DNA from: JAYSFC01 sp041913505
GTDB lineage: Bacteria > Pseudomonadota > Gammaproteobacteria > Burkholderiales > Burkholderiaceae_C
Length of the DNA stretch: 8,855 nt
Direction of reading: 5' to 3'
Assembly: GCA_041913505.1 (NCBI GenBank)
Contig: JAYSFC010000139.1
Location: forward strand, 1-8,855
Shown: one piece after another, positions 1-6,014 of the stretch
How the letters are laid out: every line of letters begins with the position of its first letter
Numbering within the stretch: the stretch's first letter is position 1
Made by a program: the position numbers and the translations under genes
The notes under the pieces: generated by a model
Database searches by the model: none
Seen by the model: only the letters and a program-made list of their open reading frames with translations
Told to the model about the DNA's origin: nothing

Positions 1-585
1 GTGCCGGGCCTGGTGATGATGAGCGTGCTGCAGAACGCCTTCGCCAACAGCTCGTCGAGCCTCATCCAGAGCAAGATCATGGGCAGCCTCGTGTTCGTGC
101 TGCTCACGCCGCTGTCGCACTGGGCTTGGTTCGTGGCCTATGTGGGCTCGTCGATGGTGCGCGGGCTCATCGTGGGGCTGGGGGTGTTCGTCGTCACGCT
201 CGCGTTCGCGCGGCCGGAATTTGCGGCGCCGCTGTGGATCGTCGCCTTCGCGCTGCTGGGCGCGGCGCTGCTGGGCACGCTGGGCGTGATTGCGGGGCTG
301 TGGGCCGACAAGTTCGACCAGATGGCGGCGTTCCAGAACTTCATCATCGTGCCCATGACCTTCCTGTCGGGCGTGTTCTACTCCATCCAGTCGCTGCCCC
401 CGTTCTGGCAGAAGGTGAGCCACCTCAACCCGTTCTTCTACATGATCGACGGCTTCCGCTATGGCTTCTTCGGGCAGAGCGACACCTCGCCCTGGCTCAG
501 CCTTGCCATCGTGGGCACGGCCTGGCTGGCCGTGAGCTTTCTCGCCGTACGCATGCTGCGCACGGGCTACAAGATCCGGAACTGA
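1..585 (+). CDS. ABC-2 type transporter permease, 3' part (5' end outside window)
   Basis: This is the C-terminal 194 residues of an inner-membrane permease of the ABC-2 family (YadH/NodJ-like). It would pair with an ATPase, probably encoded just upstream, to export an unidentified substrate. The visible part is very hydrophobic, with likely membrane segments near residues 27-50, 53-72, 77-100, 110-130 and 163-185. The ABC-2 signature is clear at about 119-158: MTFLSGVFY, then SLPPFWQ and LNPFFYMIDGFRYG. It ends with a basic tail (RTGYKIRN). The frame is open from base 1 and opens with GTG, but family members are about 250 residues, so the true start most likely lies upstream. The stop is one base before the ibaG start, so the two are almost certainly co-transcribed. 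In Burkholderiales this permease commonly follows the mla lipid-transport genes (established knowledge). The substrate cannot be told from sequence. Confidence 0.9.
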   Translation: MPGLVMMSVLQNAFANSSSSLIQSKIMGSLVFVLLTPLSHWAWFVAYVGSSMVRGLIVGLGVFVVTLAFARPEFAAPLWIVAFALLGAALLGTLGVIAGLWADKFDQMAAFQNFIIVPMTFLSGVFYSIQSLPPFWQKVSHLNPFFYMIDGFRYGFFGQSDTSPWLSLAIVGTAWLAVSFLAVRMLRTGYKIRN

Positions 586-586
586 A

Positions 587-832
587 ATGACCGCAGACCA
601 ACTCAAGGACCTCATCAGCGCGGGCTTGCCCTGCGAGCACATCACGCTCGAGGGCGACGGCCGCCACTGGTATGCCACCATCGTCTCGGTGGAGTTCGAG
701 GGCAAGCGCCCCATCCAGCGCCACCAGCGCGTGTATGCCACGCTGGGCGGCAAGATGCTCACCGACGAGGTGCACGCGCTGTCGATGAAAACCTTCACGC
801 CCGCCGAATGGGCGGCGGCGCAGCCGGAATAA
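587..832 (+). CDS. ibaG: BolA family protein, IbaG/YrbA type
   Basis: A complete 81-residue BolA-fold protein. Proteins of this family bind monothiol glutaredoxins and coordinate or traffic [2Fe-2S] clusters in the cytoplasm; E. coli IbaG is linked to acid stress. Seen here: the central HWYATIVSVEFEGK strand region (27-40), the family motif IQRHQRVY with conserved His46, and the C-terminal SMKTFTPAEW (66-75), which closely matches the SIKAYTPAEW ending of E. coli IbaG. The length fits the family. The ATG lies one base after the permease stop. Only a weak GGA (577-579) serves as ribosome binding site, so translation is probably coupled to the permease. E. coli ibaG (yrbA) also sits directly upstream of murA, so the context supports IbaG rather than the stress morphogen BolA proper. 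Confidence 0.93.
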   Translation: MTADQLKDLISAGLPCEHITLEGDGRHWYATIVSVEFEGKRPIQRHQRVYATLGGKMLTDEVHALSMKTFTPAEWAAAQPE

Positions 833-835
833 GGC

Positions 836-900
836 TGCTATTGAATAGATAGCTGCTTGCGCACACTGTGAAAGCGCATGCAGCCCTTTTGCCTTTGATT
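836..900 (+). repeat. Comamonadaceae-type dispersed repeat with stem-loop (copy A)
   Basis: This non-coding stretch between ibaG and murA has two nested inverted repeats. GCTAT (837-841) faces ATAGC (849-853). Then an 11-bp arm at 852-862 (GCTGCTTGCGC) pairs with 874-884 (GCGCATGCAGC) with one T-T mismatch and an 11-base loop. CCCTTTT follows, so it could also act as a leaky terminator. The layout (a TAGCTGCTTGCGC core, then AAGCGC, then AGCCC and a T-rich end) matches a short repeat that I recall as abundant between genes in Acidovorax and Delftia relatives. Related copies occur in this window at 2840-2866, 5461-5519 and 7776-7820. Family assignment is from memory; the palindromes are seen directly. 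Confidence 0.65.
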
Positions 901-910
901 GGTGATCCAC

Positions 911-2190
<1,280 letters not shown>

Positions 2191-2194
<4 letters not shown>

Positions 2195-2838
2195 GCATGA
2201 TCACCCTGGCCCTGTCCAAAGGCCGCATCTTCGAAGAAACCCTGCCGCTGCTGGCGGCCGCCGGCATCGAGGTGCTGGAAGACCCCGAGAAGTCGCGCAA
2301 GCTCATCCTGCCCACCAACCAGCCCGAGGTGCGCGTGGTGCTGGTGCGCGCCACCGACGTGCCCACCTACGTGCAGTACGGCGGCGCCGACCTGGGCGTG
2401 ACCGGCAAGGACACGCTCATCGAGCACGGCGGCCAGGGCCTGTACCAGCCGCTCGACCTGCGCATTGCCAAATGCCGCGTGAGCGTGGCCGTGCGCGCCG
2501 ACTTCGACTACCAGCAGGCCGTGCGCCAGGGCGCGCGCCTCAAGGTGGCGACCAAGTACACGGGCATCGCGCGCGACTTCTTCGCCTCCAAGGGCGTGCA
2601 CGTGGACATGATCAAGCTCTATGGCAGCATGGAGCTCGCGCCGCTCACGGGCCTGGCCGATGCCATCGTCGATCTTGTCTCCACAGGCAACACGCTCAAG
2701 GCCAACCACCTCGTGGAGGTCGAGCGCATCATGGACATCAGCTCGCACCTCGTGGTCAACCAGGCCGCGCTCAAGCTCAAGCAGGCGCCGCTGCGCCGCA
2801 TCATCGACGCCTTCGCCGGCGCCATCCGCCAGGATTGA
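2191..2838 (+). CDS. hisG: ATP phosphoribosyltransferase, short form (catalytic subunit)
   Basis: HisG condenses ATP with PRPP to phosphoribosyl-ATP, the first and feedback-controlled step of histidine synthesis. At 215 residues it is the short form, lacking the C-terminal regulatory ACT-like domain. Short HisG enzymes act as a hetero-octamer with HisZ (established for the family); no hisZ is in this window. Visible motifs are the N-terminal ITLALSKGRIFEE (4-16), YGGADLGVTGKD (63-74) and the PRPP-binding segment DLVSTGNTLKAN (161-172). The start ATG overlaps the murA stop. A second ATG six bases on (2197, MITLALSKGR) is an equally good candidate; GAAAGA at 2180-2185 can serve either. The gene ends five bases before the hisD start, so murA, hisG and hisD probably form one translationally coupled unit. 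Confidence 0.97.
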
Positions 2839-2839
2839 T

Positions 2840-2866
2840 TACTATGACTTTGGTAGCTGCTCCCGC
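2840..2866 (+). repeat. Partial dispersed repeat overlapping the hisD start (copy B)
   Basis: This 27-base stretch at the hisG-hisD junction aligns without gaps to 836-862 of copy A, with 18 identical positions. The identical blocks are CTAT near the left, TAGCTGCT in the middle and CGC at the right. If the relation is real, the ATG of hisD (2844) and its first codons lie within a decayed repeat half. The second half (AAGCGC and T-rich end) is not recognisable, so this could also be chance similarity. Confidence 0.35.
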
Positions 2867-4160
2867 CCGCCTGTCCACCACTTCGGCCACTTTCGAGGCC
2901 GATTTCGCGGCCCGGCTGCACTGGTCGGCCGACCAGGACGCGGCCATAGAGCAGCGCGTGGCCGAGATCCTGGCCGACGTGCGGCAGCGCGGCGATGCGG
3001 CGGTGCTCGAGTACACGCATCGCTTTGACGGCCTGCAGGCCGCATCGCTGACCACGCTCGAGCTCACGCAGGCCGAACTGAAAGCCGCCTTCGACGGCCT
3101 GCCTGCGGCCCAGCGCGATGCGCTCACGACCGCCGCACAGCGCGTGCGCACCTACCACGAGGCGCAAAAGAAGGCCAGCGGCGAGAGCTGGAGCTACCGC
3201 GACGCGGACGGCACCCTACTGGGCCAGAAGGTCACGCCGCTCGACCGCGTGGGCATCTACGTGCCCGGCGGCAAGGCCGCCTACCCCAGCAGCGTGCTCA
3301 TGAACGCCATCCCCGCCCATGTGGCGGGCGTGGGTGAAATCATCATGGTCGTGCCCACGCCGCGCGGCGAGAAGAACATGCTGGTGCTCGCCGCCGCTTA
3401 CGTGGCGGGCGTCACGCGCGCCTTCACCATCGGCGGCGCGCAGGCCGTGGGCGCGCTGGCCTACGGCACGCAGACGGTGCCCAAGGTGGACAAGATCACC
3501 GGCCCCGGCAACGCCTACGTGGCCAGCGCCAAGAAGCATGTGTTCGGTACCGTGGGCATCGACATGATCGCCGGCCCGAGCGAAATCCTCGTGCTGGCAG
3601 ACGGCAGCACGCCGCCCGACTGGGTGGCCATGGACCTGTTCAGCCAGGCCGAGCACGACGAGCTGGCGCAGTCCATCCTGCTGTGCCCCGACGCCGCCTA
3701 CATCGACGCCGTGCAGGCCGCCATCGACCGCCTGCTGCCCACCATGCCGCGCGCCGAGATCATCGCCAAGAGCCTTACGGGCCGGGGTGCGCTGATCCTC
3801 ACGAAGGACATGGAAGAAGCCTGCGCGATCAGCAACCGCATCGCGCCCGAGCACCTGGAGGTGAGCAGCCGCGAGCCGCACCGCTGGGAGCCGCTGCTGC
3901 GCCATGCGGGCGCGATCTTCCTGGGCGCCTTCACGAGCGAGAGCCTGGGCGACTACTGCGCCGGCCCCAACCACGTGCTGCCCACGAGCGGCACGGCGCG
4001 TTTCAGCTCGCCGCTGGGCGTATACGACTTCCAGAAGCGCAGCAGCCTCATCGAGGTGAGCGAGCAGGGTGCCCAGGTGCTGGGCAAGATCGCCAGCGTG
4101 CTCGCGCATGGCGAGGGGCTGCAGGCCCATGCGCGCGCAGCGGAGCTGCGGCTGAAGTAG
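2844..4160 (+). CDS. hisD: Histidinol dehydrogenase
   Basis: HisD oxidises L-histidinol in two NAD-dependent steps to L-histidine, the last step of the pathway, using a zinc ion. The 438 residues are the family's usual length. Visible are the NAD-binding region VGIYVPGGKAAYPS (136-149), the signature running from IAGPSEILVLAD (242-253) to DLFSQAEHD (264-272), the zinc ligands Gln268 and His271, the catalytic pair Glu336-His337 in APEHLEV, Asp370 in LGDYCAGPNH, and His429 in LQAHARA, which corresponds to the fourth zinc ligand of the E. coli enzyme. ATG 2844 is chosen because the open frame upstream only shadows hisG; AGGA at 2831-2834 gives a ribosome binding site 9 bases away. The gene is convergent with the phospholipase gene. 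The next his gene is 1.85 kb downstream, which is unusual for this operon. Confidence 0.98.
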   Translation: MTLVAAPARLSTTSATFEADFAARLHWSADQDAAIEQRVAEILADVRQRGDAAVLEYTHRFDGLQAASLTTLELTQAELKAAFDGLPAAQRDALTTAAQRVRTYHEAQKKASGESWSYRDADGTLLGQKVTPLDRVGIYVPGGKAAYPSSVLMNAIPAHVAGVGEIIMVVPTPRGEKNMLVLAAAYVAGVTRAFTIGGAQAVGALAYGTQTVPKVDKITGPGNAYVASAKKHVFGTVGIDMIAGPSEILVLADGSTPPDWVAMDLFSQAEHDELAQSILLCPDAAYIDAVQAAIDRLLPTMPRAEIIAKSLTGRGALILTKDMEEACAISNRIAPEHLEVSSREPHRWEPLLRHAGAIFLGAFTSESLGDYCAGPNHVLPTSGTARFSSPLGVYDFQKRSSLIEVSEQGAQVLGKIASVLAHGEGLQAHARAAELRLK

Positions 4161-4178
4161 GCGCGCAACGCGGCGCAC

Positions 4179-4207
4179 GCCCGGCGTACTTTCGCCAGGG
4201 ACCGGGC
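4179..4207. terminator. Weak inverted repeat at the hisD/phospholipase convergence
   Basis: The 47-base gap between two converging stop codons holds GCCCGG (4179-4184) facing CCGGGC (4202-4207), with a possible inner GGCG/CGCC stem (4183-4186 with 4193-4196) that would compete with it. No T-run follows on either strand, so a Rho-independent terminator is not well supported. No other candidate for ending the two converging transcripts is visible in the gap. Confidence 0.2.
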
Positions 4208-5119
4208 TCAGGCCCGTGGCCCGCCGGCCCGCGCTGCCGCTCCTGGGCCTTTGTGGGCGTGGTGATGGGCCAGCGGCACATGCAGCAGCCCGGCATGCTC
4301 CAGGCCGCCGTCGGCAATCCAGGCATGGGTTTGCCTGGCCGCACGCTCGATGAGCGCTGCCGTATGCGAGAAATCGAACACCGAGACGCTCAGCGGGCAC
4401 AGGGGCGGCACCACGACGATGTGCGCTTGCGCCGCGTACTGCTGGACGTCGCGGTCGAGCTGGCGCATGTTCATCAGCGTCATCACATGCAGCGCCAGCG
4501 CCGCCATGTTGCGTGGTGGCTCGCGCAGCGCGCAACTGGAGCCCGTGGGCAGGACGACGATGCGTTCGGCCCCCAGGGCAACGGCGCTGGCGATCGGCGT
4601 ATTGCTGCTTACGCCGCCGTCCATCAGGTGGTGCGTGCCGATCGTGACCTGTGGAAACACGACCGGAATCGCCGTGCTGGCCAGCAGCGCGGTGTCCACA
4701 TCGCCCGACGAGATCAGGTGCTCGGCGCCACTCAGGACATCGGTGGTCATGATGTGCAGGGGGAGGCGGGCCTCTTCCACGCGGCGCATGCGCAGCGCGG
4801 CGCCGATGATCTGGCGCAGCTTGTCGGGCTGCACCAGATGGTCGCTGCCGCTGAGCAGTGCCCTCAACCCGGCCAGCAGTGTCAGCGGGAAGATGTCCCT
4901 GCGTTGCAGGCCGCGCCACAGCTGGGCCAGCCGGTCGGCGCCATCGGGGCTGGGGTCGTCGGCATAGAACGCGCCATTGAGCGCTCCGACCGAGGCGCCC
5001 ACGAGCAGATCGACCGGCACCTGGGCGCGGCTGAGCGCCTGCAGCATGCCGACCTGGACAGCTCCCAGGCTGCCGCCGCCACTGAAAACGAATGCCGTCT
5101 TGGGATGCCCGGTTGCCAT
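4208..5119 (-). CDS. Patatin-like phospholipase (RssA-like)
   Basis: A 303-residue patatin-family serine hydrolase, predicted to cleave acyl esters of phospholipids or related lipids with a Ser-Asp dyad. All three motifs are present: the oxyanion-hole glycine loop SGGGSLGAVQVG (13-24), the nucleophile elbow GASVG with Ser43, and the catalytic Asp167 in DGG (167-169). The length fits bacterial single-domain patatins such as RssA/NTE-like esterases. There is no signal peptide, so it is likely cytoplasmic or membrane-associated. The C-terminus is His-rich (PLAHHHAHK, 282-290). ATG 5119 is chosen because the fold begins right after it (KTAFVFSGGG); the 85 codons upstream have no family character and run across the antitoxin operator. 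It lies antisense inside the his gene order, convergent with hisD and divergent from the toxin-antitoxin pair. The physiological substrate is unknown. Confidence 0.92.
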   Translation of the reverse strand: MATGHPKTAFVFSGGGSLGAVQVGMLQALSRAQVPVDLLVGASVGALNGAFYADDPSPDGADRLAQLWRGLQRRDIFPLTLLAGLRALLSGSDHLVQPDKLRQIIGAALRMRRVEEARLPLHIMTTDVLSGAEHLISSGDVDTALLASTAIPVVFPQVTIGTHHLMDGGVSSNTPIASAVALGAERIVVLPTGSSCALREPPRNMAALALHVMTLMNMRQLDRDVQQYAAQAHIVVVPPLCPLSVSVFDFSHTAALIERAARQTHAWIADGGLEHAGLLHVPLAHHHAHKGPGAAARAGGPRA

Positions 5120-5129
5120 GGCCGTGTCG

Positions 5130-5149
5130 CCCCCAGGCGCCGCTGGGGG
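5130..5149 (-). promoter_or_regulatory. Hairpin over the ribosome-binding region of the phospholipase gene
   Basis: A perfect 7-bp inverted repeat, CCCCCAG (5130-5136) and CTGGGGG (5143-5149) on the plus strand, is separated by six bases. In the minus-strand message the G-run of the downstream arm (5130-5134) lies 10 bases before the ATG and is the only Shine-Dalgarno-like stretch. Folding would therefore hide it. The hairpin is seen directly; a regulatory role is inference. Confidence 0.4.
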
Positions 5150-5173
5150 AAATGGAGGGGAAGAGCGCTTTGT

Positions 5174-5179
5174 TTTATA
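5174..5179 (-). promoter_or_regulatory. Candidate -10 element of the phospholipase gene
   Basis: On the minus strand this reads TATAAA, an AT-rich hexamer in a GC-rich setting, 55 bases before the ATG at 5119. No good -35 hexamer is found 16-18 bases further upstream, so the promoter call is weak. If used, transcription would start near 5167 and the leader would contain the hairpin at 5130-5149. Confidence 0.25.
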
Positions 5180-5225
5180 GCACCACGGCCGCCATGCCCC
5201 GAGAGGCTGGGATGGGATCATGAGG

Positions 5226-5257
5226 CAACACGAATTTCGTGTTGCACGAATTTCGTG
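5226..5257. promoter_or_regulatory. Tandem palindromic operator of the toxin-antitoxin operon
   Basis: Two near-identical palindromes lie side by side. The first is a perfect 19-bp palindrome, CAACACGAATTTCGTGTTG (5226-5244, centre 5235). The second is the 13-bp CACGAATTTCGTG (5245-5257, centre 5251). The centres are 16 bp apart, so the sites form a 16-bp direct repeat of inverted repeats. This is the typical arrangement for cooperative binding of ribbon-helix-helix antitoxin dimers, alone or with toxin, giving autorepression. The block ends 13 bases before the antitoxin ATG and abuts the candidate -10. The sequence is direct evidence; the binding protein is inferred from position. Confidence 0.75.
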
Positions 5258-5263
5258 TAACAT
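5258..5263 (+). promoter_or_regulatory. Candidate -10 element of the toxin-antitoxin promoter
   Basis: TAACAT matches four of six TATAAT positions and directly follows the second operator palindrome. A -35 spaced by 17 bases would fall inside the first palindrome (TTTCGT, poor match). The predicted start point is near 5270-5271, that is, at or next to the antitoxin ATG, which would give a leaderless transcript. No Shine-Dalgarno sequence is seen before that ATG. Confidence 0.35.
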
Positions 5264-5270
5264 TGTTGCC

Positions 5271-5546
5271 ATGAAGAACCTCACCATCACCGTCGAAGAC
5301 AGCGTGCTCGAGTGGGCGCGCATCGAGGCGGCGCGGCGCGGCACGAGCGTGTCGCGCATGGTGGGGGACTTCATGGCCGAGATGCAGCAGCGCGAGGACG
5401 CCTACGAGCGTGCCTATCTCGCCTGGCGCACGGACGAGCGCAGCTGGCAGGGGTCAGCGGTTATTGCTCCTGAAATGGGAGCGCTTGGCGGAGAGCCGAA
5501 GCGCGCTGGAGGCCTGAAACGCTCCAAGAACGGAGCCGCCGCATGA
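5271..5546 (+). CDS. Ribbon-helix-helix antitoxin, partner of the PIN toxin
   Basis: A 91-residue protein with an N-terminal ribbon-helix-helix DNA-binding domain: strand MKNLTITVED (1-10), helix SVLEWARIEAARRG (11-24), turn TSVSR (25-29) and helix MVGDFMAEMQQREDAYERAYLAW (30-52). Such antitoxins dimerise through the strand, bind operator palindromes and neutralise the toxin with their C-terminal part. The sequence resembles CopG/VapB-type antitoxins paired with PIN toxins. ATG 5271 is supported by the domain start at residue 1 and by the operator just upstream; the in-frame ATG at 5220 would place the operator inside the gene. There is no Shine-Dalgarno sequence. The stop overlaps the toxin start (ATGA). 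Oddity: residues about 64-83 are encoded by what looks like a copy of the dispersed repeat (5461-5519), so the toxin-binding tail may be foreign or altered. Confidence 0.85.
   Translation: MKNLTITVEDSVLEWARIEAARRGTSVSRMVGDFMAEMQQREDAYERAYLAWRTDERSWQGSAVIAPEMGALGGEPKRAGGLKRSKNGAAA
5461..5519 (+). repeat. Dispersed repeat inside the antitoxin gene (copy D)
   Basis: The segment has the same architecture as copy A. A short inverted repeat with a TGAA loop (GCTCCT 5466-5471 with GGGAGC 5477-5482) is followed by a longer stem: GCGCTTGGC (5481-5489) pairs with GCC (5495-5497) plus AAGCGC (5499-5504), with G5498 bulged. A GGAGGCCTGAAA end follows. Shared blocks with copy A are TTGCT/CTGCT, TGAA, AGC, GCTTG and GAAGCGC. 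It lies wholly within the reading frame, without stops, and encodes antitoxin residues of about 64-83. Assignment to the Comamonadaceae repeat rests on memory of the family and on comparison within this window. Confidence 0.55.
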
Positions 5547-5995
5547 GCGCCATGGCGACGGTGTTCGTCGATACCTCCGTGCTGATCGCCGCGGAAGACG
5601 TGGCCGGGGGCGACCTCTACCGCGCCACGCTGGACTGGCTGGATGCGCTGTGGCGCGCGCGTGCGGGCCGCACCAGCAACCAGGCGCTGGTGGAGTTCTA
5701 CGACCAGGTGACCACCGCCGCCACGCCCATGCCCCAGGGCGACGCGCGCGCCGCCATCCGCCGCTACCAGACCTGGACGCCCTGGAAGACCGATGCCGCC
5801 ACGCTGGAAACCGCCTGGGCCGTGCAGGCACGCCACCAGCTCGACTTTGGCGACTGCCTGGCCGTGGCCTGCGCCCAGCACAGCGGCTGCAGCCGCATGC
5901 TGAGCCTGCACCTGCCCCATGGCGCCGAATATGGCGGCGTGACCGTGCTGCATCCGCTGCGGCAGCCAGCCCCCGCGCCGCAAGAAGGCGCCTGA
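5543..5995 (+). CDS. PIN-domain toxin, VapC-like ribonuclease
   Basis: A 150-residue PIN-domain protein, predicted to be a Mg-dependent endoribonuclease toxin held inactive by the preceding antitoxin. Metal-binding acids of the fold are visible: Asp10 in VFVDTSVLI, Glu51 in NQALVEFYDQVT, and Asp104 in LDFGDCLAVACA (Asp101 also nearby). At the usual fourth acidic position, where relatives have an SEDLQHG-like motif, this protein reads SLHLPHG (121-127), so Leu and His replace Glu-Asp. Cleavage activity may be lowered or lost. The C-terminal GGVTVLHPL (131-139) is typical; a Pro/Ala-rich tail (140-150) is extra. The start overlaps the antitoxin stop, with GGAG at 5532-5535 as ribosome binding site; ATG 5552 (MATVFVD) is an alternative. 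RNA target unknown. hisC begins 20 bases after the stop. Confidence 0.87.
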   Translation: MSAMATVFVDTSVLIAAEDVAGGDLYRATLDWLDALWRARAGRTSNQALVEFYDQVTTAATPMPQGDARAAIRRYQTWTPWKTDAATLETAWAVQARHQLDFGDCLAVACAQHSGCSRMLSLHLPHGAEYGGVTVLHPLRQPAPAPQEGA

Positions 5996-6014
5996 CCCTG
6001 GAAAAGAGAACCCC

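Noticed and set aside
3216..4919. Minus-strand open frame spanning the hisD 3' half and part of the phospholipase region
   Set aside because: Lies in a different frame from the patatin gene, is low in complexity and crosses two well-supported genes.
5161..5200. Possible fifth copy of the dispersed repeat upstream of the phospholipase gene (TTTTATAGC)
   Set aside because: Only about nine bases match; the expected GCTTGCGC and AAGCGC blocks are absent.
5120..5374. Upstream extension of the phospholipase frame to 5374
   Set aside because: The extra 85 codons have no family similarity, would cover the operator and overlap the antitoxin start; ATG 5119 directly precedes the patatin glycine loop.
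4161..6014. Insertion sequence or integrative element carrying the phospholipase and toxin-antitoxin genes
   Set aside because: No transposase or integrase gene, terminal inverted repeats or target-site duplication could be found at the edges.
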